15,862 bases of DNA from an uncultured Prevotella sp. (GTDB lineage Bacteria > Bacteroidota > Bacteroidia > Bacteroidales > Bacteroidaceae), in NCBI GenBank assembly GCA_900540885.1, contig UQHJ01000051.1, positions 1 through 15,862 of the forward strand, in the 5' to 3' direction. Under the pieces are notes generated by a model that made no database searches, was not told the DNA's origin, and worked only from the letters and a program-made list of their open reading frames with translations. The first letter of the stretch is position 1; every line of letters starts with the position of its first letter. A program made the position numbers and the translations under genes. Below, piece after piece: positions 1-6,894 of this stretch.

Positions 1-547
1 ACTGAGCTGCAACGTGAATGCCCGGAGCCTTACGTAAGGCTTCGTGCAATCCTTCGTGGCGCTCGCTGGCGGCTGTGCCAGCAAGATGGCCCGTGAGTTC
101 GGCTATGGTGCCATTGCCTTGTAGTGTATGAATGACAAAGGCTCCTATATCTTTACCTATTGCACGATTGTTGGCACCAATATAGGCTGTATAGTGTTGG
201 GTAGAGGTCTTGCGGTCGGCCACGATTACGGGAATGCCCTTTGCCATGGCCTTTTCGACAGCGGGGCTGAGGGCACGTCCTTCGTTGGGGCAGACGACAA
301 GTAGGTCGATGCCTTCGTTGAGGAGGCTATCGATTTGACGGGTTTGCAATTCGTTACTATCGTGTGCTGAGCGTATGTCGAGTTGCACGTTTTTATAAAA
401 CGTGGCTTCGCGTTTCATCTCTTTGTTCATCTGTTGGCGCCAAGGATCTTGGCTGCATTGCGAAATGCCGATGCGATAGGTGGGCTCGCTCTTCTGACAG
501 GAAACGATGAGAGTAGAAACGAGTAATAATACTAAGTGTGGTTTCAT
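1..547 (-). CDS. Periplasmic sugar-binding-like (LacI/type I) lipoprotein or hybrid two-component sensor, N-terminal part
   Basis: Only the first 182 codons are in the window; the gene continues past the left edge. It opens at ATG (547-545) with a lipoprotein-type signal peptide ending IVSC (Cys17). A type I periplasmic binding fold follows: YRIGISQCSQDPWRQQM, then EGIDLLVVCPNE, KGIPVIVADRKT and YTAYIGANN, each a beta-strand and loop of the ribose/LacI-type clamshell. In Bacteroides this exact style of domain (IGxSQC..DxWR) sits at the N-terminus of hybrid two-component regulators that sense sugars, such as the BT1754 type, where histidine kinase, receiver and AraC domains follow. That is family knowledge; the kinase part lies outside the window, so a simple binding protein remains possible. 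The sensor domain would face the periplasm. A fold-back repeat lies directly upstream. Confidence 0.8.
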   Translation of the reverse strand, partial: MKPHLVLLLVSTLIVSCQKSEPTYRIGISQCSQDPWRQQMNKEMKREATFYKNVQLDIRSAHDSNELQTRQIDSLLNEGIDLLVVCPNEGRALSPAVEKAMAKGIPVIVADRKTSTQHYTAYIGANNRAIGKDIGAFVIHTLQGNGTIAELTGHLAGTAASERHEGLHEALRKAPGIHVAAQ

Positions 548-576
548 GAGGAACACGAATGGTTGTTAAGGAAGGG

Positions 577-753
577 AACGTTAATGGTGTTTTTCGCGCT
601 TCGCGCAGTTTTTGAACATTAATCTCCATTAATCTTATTTATTAATCTGCACGTTTAATTTTAGGGGATTTAGAGCAAAAGAAAGATTAATGATAGATGA
701 ATAGAGATTAATGTTCATAACCTGCGCGAAGCGTGAAAAGTAATATTAACGTT
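577..753. repeat. Imperfect fold-back repeat element, GCGCTTCGCGC + ATTAATC family (copy 1)
   Basis: The two ends are inverted copies: AACGTTAAT at 577-585 pairs with ATTAACGTT at 745-753. Further in, CGCTTCGCGCA (597-607) faces TGCGCGAAGCG (723-733), and GAACATTAATCTC (614-626) faces GAGATTAATGTTC (704-716). The arms are about 50 bp with several mismatches. ATTAATC units continue inward on both sides. The element fills the gap between the stop of the 90-residue gene and the start of the sensor gene. It shares its core motifs with the longer element at 9390-9647. Confidence 0.75.
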
Positions 754-778
754 AAACGTTAATGGTAGATTAAAGTTT

Positions 779-1051
779 CTATCCGAAGTAGGTCCTGGCA
801 ATAGATAGAAATTTCATGCGGTTGGGAATAGTCTCCATGGTGTCTTCGTCTACTTGGCAGAGGTCGCGAATGGCATAGATACCCAATTCTTCATCGGTGG
901 ACTGACGACCCACGTTGCGAAATAGGTGGTTGCGCGCATCGATAATTTCGATGGCCTCGTTGTTATAGTCGGCAGGCTCCATGCTTAGGCGCAATTCAGC
1001 CTTGACGAAGCTCTCAAGTGCGTTGACAAAGTCGGTTGTTTGGTCAATCAT
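779..1051 (-). CDS. Conserved-looking small acidic protein, function unknown (90 aa)
   Basis: I do not recognise a named family. The product is 90 residues, rich in Asp and Glu, with no signal peptide or membrane segment, so it is probably cytoplasmic. The first half (FVNALESFVKAELRLSM) looks like an amphipathic helix. The second half has STDEELGIYAIRDLCQVDEDTMETIPNRMKFLSIARTYFG, which looks like a short all-helical domain. It starts at ATG 1051-1049, 22 bp after the stop of the C11 peptidase gene on the same strand. It is therefore probably the last gene of the operon that begins at 3639. The ORF is real by position, start context and protein-like composition; its role is unknown. Confidence 0.7.
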   Translation of the reverse strand: MIDQTTDFVNALESFVKAELRLSMEPADYNNEAIEIIDARNHLFRNVGRQSTDEELGIYAIRDLCQVDEDTMETIPNRMKFLSIARTYFG

Positions 1052-1073
1052 AGGGGTAAAATATTGTGTGTTG

Positions 1074-2348
1074 TTACCACCCTGTGGTATTCATGCCACA
1101 AGCAGTGTACCACTCCGTTTGTTGGAACGTTTGGTTGAGATCGCCAAAAATACATTTATTGGCATTGTCGGTATAGATAGTCTGTGGAATGAATAGACTT
1201 ACTGCCCGATAGTGATCGGTGGCGGTGGGTATATTTTGGTAGCGGTTATAAGGCCCAACGTAGATGCGGGGGGTGCTGTAGTGCGACGTTACGCAGCGTT
1301 CGAGAGCTTGGAGAACGTTGGAGAGATAAGGTTCGGGCAATAGACGTTCGAAGGCTTGTAAGGCATCGTAGTTATGAGGGCGATAATAGAAAATCCTCGC
1401 GTATGTTTGATAATTGAGTACAGATGACATATCGGGCGACTGACGATTGGCCAAGGCGGAGTAGGGGAGTGCCTCTTTTAGGGTAGTGGCAAGTGCAGGG
1501 AGTTGATCGGTACGCACGGCAGAGATGGTGATTCCTATATCATCATAAACGGTGTAGTATTCGTTGACAACATCGTTGTAGTACGTGCGTGTAATGCTAT
1601 CGGGCGAGGCTGCAAAAAGTCCACATCGTAACTGGTTGGTGTAGTTGGCACCTGCCGTAGAAATGGCCATGGGAGAAGCTACGACGTAGTCCGTAACGTT
1701 GCGTAAGGCATAGTCCACTTCAAGGTTTTGCATGAGGCAAGCGTCGAAGAGAATGTAGTTGAAATGAAGCCCTGTGCGCTGAATGACTTGCGCAAGGTCG
1801 GTAATGTTCATTTGGGTGCCGTCATCGCTATAGTATTTATTATAGTTCGTGTCAATGCCAAAAGAGAAGGGACGGGCTGGCGCTGCAGCGGTAGTGGGGT
1901 AGCGGTTGTCGTAGTCGGTGTTGGTGGCGGGCAACCACCCGTCAGCATGCGACCATAGGGTGAGTCCGTACTCTTGTGCGGGGAACTTGTCCTTTATCGT
2001 TTGTAGTACCGTTTGTAGTGTGTGGGGCGATGTAGAACACGCATCGTTGTCGAAGGTGGTGACAAGGTGAGGCTTGTTCCATTGACGCGCGATGCGGTAG
2101 AGGCGTGGGGCGCGAAGACTATCATCGTCGATAAAGAGAAGCAGACGGTCGTTGTCGGCTAAGTATTGTCGGCCGTTCATGATTTCGGTAGAGTCGGCTG
2201 CAGCTTTCTTCTTGAGCGAATTTTGGGCAGCCATATATATAAGTACTGTGCGGCGGGCTACGGTAGAGCCAGGTTGCACAGGAACGTCATCGTGGCAACT
2301 GCAAAGCAGTAGGCTGAAAAGGAGAATAAGTGGATATAATCGTTGCAT
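1074..2348 (-). CDS. Clostripain-like (peptidase family C11) cysteine peptidase, lipoprotein
   Basis: The 424-residue product starts with a lipoprotein signal (LLLCSC, probable lipidated Cys18), placing it in the envelope. The C11/clostripain fold is clear. TVLIYMAAQNSL (34-45) is the first strand of the caspase-like domain, YGLTLWSHADGW (127-138) carries the likely catalytic His134, and YILFDACLMQNLEVDYAL (198-215) carries the likely nucleophile Cys204. ADYVVASP-like sequence (VTDYVVASPMAIS, 218-230) follows as in the family. Members cut after basic residues in gut Bacteroidales; the substrate here is unknown. Its ATG overlaps the stop of the preceding DUF4230 gene by one base (TAATG), which implies translational coupling. 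Some C11-like lipoproteins may be non-catalytic, but both dyad residues are present here. Confidence 0.88.
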   Translation of the reverse strand: MQRLYPLILLFSLLLCSCHDDVPVQPGSTVARRTVLIYMAAQNSLKKKAAADSTEIMNGRQYLADNDRLLLFIDDDSLRAPRLYRIARQWNKPHLVTTFDNDACSTSPHTLQTVLQTIKDKFPAQEYGLTLWSHADGWLPATNTDYDNRYPTTAAAPARPFSFGIDTNYNKYYSDDGTQMNITDLAQVIQRTGLHFNYILFDACLMQNLEVDYALRNVTDYVVASPMAISTAGANYTNQLRCGLFAASPDSITRTYYNDVVNEYYTVYDDIGITISAVRTDQLPALATTLKEALPYSALANRQSPDMSSVLNYQTYARIFYYRPHNYDALQAFERLLPEPYLSNVLQALERCVTSHYSTPRIYVGPYNRYQNIPTATDHYRAVSLFIPQTIYTDNANKCIFGDLNQTFQQTEWYTACGMNTTGW

Positions 2349-2947
2349 TATTTAAACTGAATAGTGACTGTTTTAAAACCGAATGATTTAAAGATGCGCG
2401 TAAATTCGTTGCGTGCGTTGCGTTCAGTCGTTTGAAGGTTTTGAGGAGTGAGACAACGCTGCATCATCTTCTTACGAGCTTGAGCGTAGAGTTGGTCACG
2501 TGCTTCGGGCGGGATAGAGCCCTTTTCGTAAAACGAACGGCTGCGTGCCTCGTCAATAAAATTGTTGTCGAGCAAGGCAGCGTGTGGCAAGATAAGTTGC
2601 GCGGTAGAGTCGGGTAGCGAGGTGAACCAATCGTCGGAGGCTTTGCTCATGTCGATGCCAAGGCGTAGCGTGCCTTGGTAGATGCGCGTAAGGCGGTCGG
2701 TGGTGAGCGTGCGAGAACGCTGCCACTCAACAAGTTCCTCGGTGTTGATAGTAAGAAACTCCCATTGCCCTATATCGCGCACTGATAGAATTTGTTCGGG
2801 AGTAAGGTCTATGCGTGTGTTGCGTTCCACCTCAAGGTGTATAGGGGAATTTCCTTTAATACCGATATATATATAAGTAATGGCAATGACGATGGCGGCT
2901 ACGGCAAAAATCCACCACCAGCGCAGCAAGCGTTGTAGGCTTTTCAT
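2348..2947 (-). CDS. DUF4230 family protein, membrane anchored (199 aa)
   Basis: The protein begins MKSLQRLLRWWWIFAV, with one transmembrane helix at about residues 9-29 and the rest outside the cytoplasm. The body fits DUF4230: a strand-rich start (IHLEVERNTRIDLTPEQILSVRDIGQWEFLTI), a middle LGIDMSKASDDWF, and the helical end ARKKMMQRCLTPQNLQTTERNARNEFTRIFKSFGFKTVTIQF. The ORF can be read from a TTG at 2974 that overlaps the upstream gene. The ATG at 2947, 2 bp after that gene's stop and preceded by A-rich sequence, is the better start. Function of DUF4230 is unknown. The gene forms a pair with the next DUF4230 gene upstream and is coupled to the C11 peptidase downstream. Confidence 0.8.
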   Translation of the reverse strand: MKSLQRLLRWWWIFAVAAIVIAITYIYIGIKGNSPIHLEVERNTRIDLTPEQILSVRDIGQWEFLTINTEELVEWQRSRTLTTDRLTRIYQGTLRLGIDMSKASDDWFTSLPDSTAQLILPHAALLDNNFIDEARSRSFYEKGSIPPEARDQLYAQARKKMMQRCLTPQNLQTTERNARNEFTRIFKSFGFKTVTIQFK

Positions 2948-2949
2948 TT

Positions 2950-3639
2950 TTAGTTCGTTTGAAGCTTTGTCCAATCATGATCAGAATAGTTGCGGCCAAA
3001 GCGTAAGGTGATTTGACTCTCGGTATATCCTAAGTTAGAAAAAAGCGGAATGAGTTGGCGAGCAGCACTCTGCTTGGCGCGCTCTTCTAAGCCGAAACGT
3101 GAAAGGTGGGCTGTAATGCTATCAGCCCCTTGTTGTGCAAAGTTGGCAATCTCGGCATCGGTGTAGCGCGAACGCAAGGCATCAACGTATTGACGTGTGC
3201 CTTGATTGTCAACACGAGTAGAAGTGATGATGACGTGCGGGTCGGGCAGGGTGATGACGAGTGTGCTGTCAGTGCGTTGTAGGTTGTCGGCTGTAAAGTT
3301 GGCAAAGTCAATGTAGGCTTTAAGCGTAACGTCGATAGGGATAGCAATGCGGCGGTCGCCCATGCGAGCAGGAAGATCGACTTGCAGACCTAATACCTTG
3401 CCTTTGATGCGAGGCTCGTCGGTATGAGTGATGAGTTTGTGAATTTTCATCTCAGCTGTATAAAGCCGAGCACACGACTGAACGCGCATAACCATTAGTG
3501 CCGTGGTGTCGACGGCAGATTGTGTTGTGCGCTTTGCTTCGCTATCCTTGTTTTGCCTATGGCACGATGTGGCGCAAAACGCCAAAGAATGGAGCAAAGC
3601 AATGTATATAATATATATAAGCCAATGTTTTACTTTCAT
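2950..3639 (-). CDS. DUF4230 family lipoprotein (229 aa), first gene of the operon
   Basis: The signal peptide (MKVKHWLIYIIYIALLHSLAFCATSC) ends with a possible lipobox ATSC, Cys26, so the product is probably a lipoprotein. The rest fits DUF4230: LYTAEMKIHKLITH, then RIAIPIDVTLKAYIDFANFTADNLQ, LVITLPDPHVIITSTRVD, and a C-terminal helix-strand unit (AKQSAARQLIPLFSNLGYTESQITLRFG). It differs from its neighbour in keeping the IPIDVTLKAYID strands, which the shorter neighbour has in a diverged form. The two may form a hetero-oligomer; that is inference from their pairing. Upstream, a perfect TAnnTTTG box (TAATTTTG, 3651-3644) lies only about 5 bp before the ATG. Divergent to the plus-strand lipoprotein gene at 3753. 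Confidence 0.8.
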   Translation of the reverse strand: MKVKHWLIYIIYIALLHSLAFCATSCHRQNKDSEAKRTTQSAVDTTALMVMRVQSCARLYTAEMKIHKLITHTDEPRIKGKVLGLQVDLPARMGDRRIAIPIDVTLKAYIDFANFTADNLQRTDSTLVITLPDPHVIITSTRVDNQGTRQYVDALRSRYTDAEIANFAQQGADSITAHLSRFGLEERAKQSAARQLIPLFSNLGYTESQITLRFGRNYSDHDWTKLQTN

Positions 3640-3643
3640 AATA

Positions 3644-3651
3644 CAAAATTA
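3644..3651 (-). promoter_or_regulatory. Candidate Bacteroidetes -7 box for the DUF4230/C11 operon
   Basis: TAATTTTG on the minus strand matches the TAnnTTTG -7 consensus exactly. No clear TTTG -33 box is seen 19-21 bp upstream. The spacing to the ATG (3639) would give a leaderless or almost leaderless transcript, so this may be a chance match in AT-rich DNA. Confidence 0.3.
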
Positions 3652-3691
3652 TAGAAAATAATGTAGGGTAAAAAACTCTTATAGTGTTTTC

Positions 3692-3722
3692 TTGTTTTTA
3701 TGCTTAAAGTTTTGTTACTTTG
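3692..3722 (+). promoter_or_regulatory. Candidate promoter of the DUF4738-like lipoprotein gene
   Basis: TTG at 3692-3694 and TTACTTTG at 3715-3722 (one mismatch to TAnnTTTG) are 20 bp apart, the usual Bacteroidetes spacing. This predicts a start near 3728 and a leader of about 25 nt before the ATG at 3753. Confidence 0.4.
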
Positions 3723-3752
3723 CCATTCCATTAAATGTAACAAACAGAGTAT

Positions 3753-4316
3753 ATGAAGAAGATAGTATTGGCATCAACTTGCTTACTGTTGGGGCTTTCG
3801 TTGGCTTCGTGCAGCAACAAAAAAAGTGATGCTGAGGCACAAAACGTTGATAGTACACAGACTGTAAATAATAACAATGCTCCGTATGCCGAACCAACAC
3901 AAAGTAATGCTTATACAACAAAGTTGGCAGGTAAGCAGTTTGAGATTACGATATCGCGTGTAGCTGATAAGACATTGCCTATCGTTAAGGACGATTTGGG
4001 CAAGGAGTTTTATGATAATCGCGTTGACGTAGTGATAAAGTGCAACGGACAGGAGTTTTATAAAAATTCGTTTACGAAAGATGCTTTCTCAGAATTCTTG
4101 ACCACGGCAGCCGACCGTCAAGGCACAGTGTTGCTCGGCATGGCTTATGATAGTGCCAAGAGTGATGGACACGCCATTCGCCTTGGTGCACAAATCGGTC
4201 AGGTAGGCATTGAAGAAGGCCCAGCTTTTAGTATCGAAATCCCCCTTGATGGCGGCGCTGCAAGTATTGTGCGCGATAATAATCAAGATACTACGGGTGA
4301 CGATATGACGGATTGA
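3753..4316 (+). CDS. DUF4738-like lipoprotein (187 aa)
   Basis: The product has a textbook lipoprotein signal, MKKIVLASTCLLLGLSLASC with lipidated Cys20, followed by a low-complexity Asn/Asp/Ser-rich linker (about 21-55). The globular part begins at TTKLAGKQFEITISRVADKTLPIVKDDLGKEFYDNRVDVVIKCNGQEFYKNSFTKDAFSEFL and looks beta-rich. The signal peptide plus EFYDNRVDVVIKCNG/FYKNSFTK pattern resembles Bacteroidetes DUF4738 proteins; this is a recollection of the family, not a search result. The protein ends in an acidic tail (NNQDTTGDDMTD). It is probably anchored to a membrane facing the periplasm, with unknown function. It is transcribed away from the DUF4230 operon and toward recA, with a hairpin repeat before recA. 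Confidence 0.8.
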   Translation: MKKIVLASTCLLLGLSLASCSNKKSDAEAQNVDSTQTVNNNNAPYAEPTQSNAYTTKLAGKQFEITISRVADKTLPIVKDDLGKEFYDNRVDVVIKCNGQEFYKNSFTKDAFSEFLTTAADRQGTVLLGMAYDSAKSDGHAIRLGAQIGQVGIEEGPAFSIEIPLDGGAASIVRDNNQDTTGDDMTD

Positions 4317-4321
4317 AAACT

Positions 4322-4405
4322 TGGGTTATGAGGTTATTGGGTTATGAGATTAAAAAGTTAGTGTGTCTAACTGTTGTTTAATTCGTTAATTCATTAAACT
4401 CATAA
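4322..4405. repeat. Intergenic hairpin repeat upstream of recA (copy A)
   Basis: TTATGAGATTAA (4342-4353) and TTAAACTCATAA (4394-4405) are inverted copies with one mismatch. The 13-mer GATTAAAAAGTTA (4348-4360) and the TTAAAC(T/C)CATAA arm recur after recA at 5509-5557. There is no T-run, so this is not a typical intrinsic terminator, although it may mark the end of the upstream transcript. Confidence 0.55.
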
Positions 4406-4410
4406 TTTTG
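4403..4410 (+). promoter_or_regulatory. Candidate -7 box of recA
   Basis: TAATTTTG is an exact match to TAnnTTTG, 32 bp before the recA ATG. A -33 TTTG at the normal spacing is not obvious. The box overlaps the right arm of the hairpin repeat. I see no LexA-type operator nearby. Confidence 0.4.
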
Positions 4411-4442
4411 AACACCTACTTAAAACTTATAAACTTACAATA

Positions 4443-5474
4443 ATGGCAAAAGAAGAAATGGACGCTGCAACTCCCAATGCTGAGAAGTTAAAAGCATTGC
4501 AGGCTGCAATGGCAAAGATAGAAAAGGACTTTGGTCGTGGTTCGGTAATGCGCATGGGCGACGAACAAGTAGAAGACGTAGAGGTGATACCTACAGGAAG
4601 TTTAGCACTTGACGCTGCTTTAGGTGTGGGTGGCTATCCTAAAGGACGTATTATAGAAATCTATGGTCCAGAATCGTCAGGTAAAACGACATTGGCTATT
4701 CATGCCATAGCACAGGCTCAGAAGGAGGGCGGTATCGCAGCCTTTATCGATGCAGAGCATGCTTTTGACCGCTTCTATGCAAAGAAGTTGGGCGTAGACG
4801 TTGACGAACTCTTAATCGCTCAGCCCGACAATGGTGAACAGGCACTCGAGATAGCTGACCAATTGATTCGTTCATCGGCTATTGATATTATCGTGATTGA
4901 CTCAGTGGCAGCTCTTACGCCAAAGGCTGAGATTGAGGGCGATATGGGTGACAATAAGGTAGGCTTGCAAGCTCGACTGATGAGTCAAGCCTTGCGTAAG
5001 TTGACATCGACGATTAGCAAGACCAACACAACGTGTATCTTTATTAACCAATTGCGCGAAAAGATTGGTGTGATGTTTGGCAACCCAGAGACAACAACTG
5101 GTGGTAATGCCTTGAAGTTCTATGCTTCGGTTCGTTTAGACATTCGCCGTGTAACTACGCTGAAGGATGGCGATACACCTATTGGTAACCAAGTACGCGT
5201 AAAGATCGTAAAGAATAAGGTGGCTCCTCCTTTCCGTAAGGCAGAATTTGAAATTACGTTTGGTGAGGGTATCTCACACGTAGGTGAGATAGTTGACTTA
5301 GGCGTAGAACTTGGCATTATTAAGAAGAGCGGTTCGTGGTTTAGCTATGGTGAAACTCGTTTAGGCCAAGGTCGCGATGCGGTAAAGCGCGTTATTAAAG
5401 ACAATCCAGAATTGACCGCTGAATTGGAAGAGAAAATAGCTGCTGCGCTGAAAGAACGCAATGCTGAAGAGTAA
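4443..5474 (+). CDS. recA: Recombinase RecA
   Basis: Full-length RecA, 343 residues, the usual length. It polymerises on single-stranded DNA, uses ATP to drive homologous pairing and strand exchange, and acts as coprotease for SOS repressors where these exist. Seen directly: N-terminal helix (KLKALQAAMAKIEKDFGRGSVMRMGD), Walker A GPESSGKTT (75-83), IDAEHAFD (102-109), Walker B IIVIDSVAAL (149-158), loop L1 region with MSQALRKLT (180-188), the strand-exchange region FINQLREKIGVMFGNPETTTGGNALKFYASVR (200-231) and a short C-terminal helical domain ending in acidic residues. No frameshift or missing motif. The start MAKEEMDAATPNAEKLKAL is typical of Bacteroidales RecA. The gene sits between two similar intergenic hairpins and appears to be transcribed from its own promoter. 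Confidence 0.99.
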   Translation: MAKEEMDAATPNAEKLKALQAAMAKIEKDFGRGSVMRMGDEQVEDVEVIPTGSLALDAALGVGGYPKGRIIEIYGPESSGKTTLAIHAIAQAQKEGGIAAFIDAEHAFDRFYAKKLGVDVDELLIAQPDNGEQALEIADQLIRSSAIDIIVIDSVAALTPKAEIEGDMGDNKVGLQARLMSQALRKLTSTISKTNTTCIFINQLREKIGVMFGNPETTTGGNALKFYASVRLDIRRVTTLKDGDTPIGNQVRVKIVKNKVAPPFRKAEFEITFGEGISHVGEIVDLGVELGIIKKSGSWFSYGETRLGQGRDAVKRVIKDNPELTAELEEKIAAALKERNAEE

Positions 5475-5484
5475 AGTTTGGTGG

Positions 5485-5565
5485 GCTTATAGGGTTAGAA
5501 GATAATGGGATTAAAAAGTTACTTTTAGTTCTTGCAATCATCTTATTAAACCCATAAACTTATAA
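5485..5565. repeat. Intergenic hairpin repeat downstream of recA (copy B)
   Basis: This is the same design as the copy before recA: GATTAAAAAGTTA at 5509-5521 and TTAAACCCATAA at 5546-5557, which faces AATGGGATTAA (5504 onward). Where copy A has GAG/CTC in the stem, this copy has GGG/CCC, so the pairing is kept. It fills most of the 105-bp gap to the next gene. Confidence 0.5.
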
Positions 5566-5579
5566 AACTCTCCCTAAAG

Positions 5580-5837
5580 ATGGAATATAAGAAGCATTAC
5601 ACTGATGAAGAACTGAACGAAGTCGTCGGGTGGTTTAAGTCACATTTTGATGAATTGCCAGCCTCTCTTTATATAGACAAAGCTACTTATGTGAAGGATT
5701 TAAAGCATACAGTTACGCTATATTACGACATCGTTAATAAGTTGAAAGATAATCCAACCTATGCTGCACAGATTCGCCACTTATTCTTGATGCGCGATGC
5801 CGTGTTGAAGCAATGGAAGGAGGAAGGTAAGGCTTAG
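5580..5837 (+). CDS. Small helical protein, possibly DUF6965-like (85 aa)
   Basis: An 85-residue protein with no signal peptide. The opening YTDEELNEVVGWFKSHFDELPASLYIDKATYVKDLKHTVTLYYDIVNKL and the close NPTYAAQIRHLFLMRDAVLKQW suggest a compact all-helical cytoplasmic domain. I recall very similar small Bacteroidales proteins (EELNxxxxWF...LPxSLxxDKATYxxDLxxTV), possibly the family named DUF6965, but I am not certain of the name. Function unknown. It lies 105 bp after recA and is followed by a strong intrinsic terminator, so it ends the recA-side transcription unit. The ATG at 5580 is the only sensible start. Confidence 0.75.
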   Translation: MEYKKHYTDEELNEVVGWFKSHFDELPASLYIDKATYVKDLKHTVTLYYDIVNKLKDNPTYAAQIRHLFLMRDAVLKQWKEEGKA

Positions 5838-5851
5838 AAACAAATATGAAT

Positions 5852-5906
5852 AAAGAGGAAACAATGGTCTGTGTGAAATATATAGATGCGTTTGTTTCCT
5901 CTTTTT
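5852..5906 (+). terminator. Intrinsic terminator after the 85-aa gene
   Basis: AAAGAGGAAACAA (5852-5864) pairs perfectly with TTGTTTCCTCTTT (5892-5904) across a 27-nt loop. The right arm runs into a TTTTT tract (5902-5906). The next gene, the nitroreductase, starts 17 bp further on. Confidence 0.8.
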
Positions 5907-5922
5907 AGCTTTATAAAAAATT

Positions 5923-6648
5923 ATGACACGTAGAAGTATTAGAAAATATAGTTCGCGCCCCGTAGATGACATTATGCTCAACGAACTGTTAGAACAAGCA
6001 GAACGCACCCAAACGATGGGTAACTTACAACTTTATTCGGTAGTAGTGACGCGTAGTGATGAGATGAAGCAAAAGCTTGCTCCTTGTCACTTCAATCAGC
6101 CTATGGTGACGCAGGCACCAGTGGTGCTAACCTTTTGTGCAGATTATAATCGCGTAACAACATGGGCAGAGCAGCGCAAGGGACACCCAGGATATGACAA
6201 CTTCCTATCCTATCAGAATGCGGCAACAGATGCTTTGTTGTTTTGCCAACGTTTTTGCGACTTAGCTGAGGCTGCAGGGTTGGGACTTTGCTTTTTGGGC
6301 ACAACGATTTATCAACCGAAGCAAATTATTGACTTATTACACCTACCTCGATTGGTAATGCCTGTGGCCACGATTACATTAGGTTGGCCTGACGAGCAAC
6401 CCGCGTTAACAACGCGTCTTCCATTGTCGGCTATCCGTCATGACGAAACGTATCAACCGCACACGCCAGCATCGATTGACCGTGATTATGCTACCACCGA
6501 AGCTGCCCCCGAAAATCAAGAGTTTGTACACATTAACAATGTCGAGACGTTAGCACAGATTTTTACCGACATACGCTATACTGCTAAAGACTGCCGTACG
6601 ATGTCAGAAGGATTAATCGAGGCGTTGAAGATGCAAGGGTTTATGTAA
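5923..6648 (+). CDS. NfsA-type NAD(P)H-dependent nitroreductase/FMN oxidoreductase
   Basis: A 241-residue protein of the nitroreductase fold, NfsA/FRP branch. These are FMN-binding homodimers in the cytoplasm that use NAD(P)H to reduce nitro compounds, quinones or flavins; the real substrate cannot be read from sequence. Seen: RRSIRKYSSRPV (3-14), the N-terminal FMN-phosphate contact typical of the family; QTMGNLQLYSVVVTRS (31-46), equivalent to the usual (T)SxNxQ(x)(W/Y) segment; APVVLTFCADYNR (105 onward in the nucleotide copy at about 6115); the helix AATDALLFCQRFCDLAEAAGLGLCFLG followed by LPRLVMPVATITLGWPDEQP, a standard C-terminal hallmark. The ATG at 5923 puts the RRSIRKY motif right at the N-terminus, slightly shorter than usual relatives. 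It stands alone between two terminators. Confidence 0.9.
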   Translation: MTRRSIRKYSSRPVDDIMLNELLEQAERTQTMGNLQLYSVVVTRSDEMKQKLAPCHFNQPMVTQAPVVLTFCADYNRVTTWAEQRKGHPGYDNFLSYQNAATDALLFCQRFCDLAEAAGLGLCFLGTTIYQPKQIIDLLHLPRLVMPVATITLGWPDEQPALTTRLPLSAIRHDETYQPHTPASIDRDYATTEAAPENQEFVHINNVETLAQIFTDIRYTAKDCRTMSEGLIEALKMQGFM

Positions 6649-6820
6649 TAGCGGGGGAGCTTTAGTGGGGAGTTTCAAATCTCTCTTCGTCAAAGTTTCA
6701 ATCTCGTCATAATGGTTGCCGCCTCTGATGACAACATATTTGAGCGTTTTGTTCTTAGTCACGTATATTCATTTCAATGTAATCAACATTAATTTGCAGA
6801 GTGACATACATTGTCAAAGA

Positions 6821-6859
6821 ATTGCGGCCCCATTCTTTAAGCAAGAATGGGGCCGCAAT
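6821..6859. terminator. Perfect 17-bp hairpin between convergent genes, likely bidirectional terminator
   Basis: ATTGCGGCCCCATTCTT (6821-6837) pairs without mismatch with 6843-6859, leaving a 5-nt loop. It lies between the ends of the plus-strand nitroreductase (6648) and the minus-strand kinase (6895). It is GC-rich compared with its surroundings. T-tracts are weak on both sides (TTCTTTG on the minus strand). Confidence 0.7.
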
Positions 6860-6894
6860 AGTATCTTATAGTAGAGTAGGGAAACTTCTACTTA

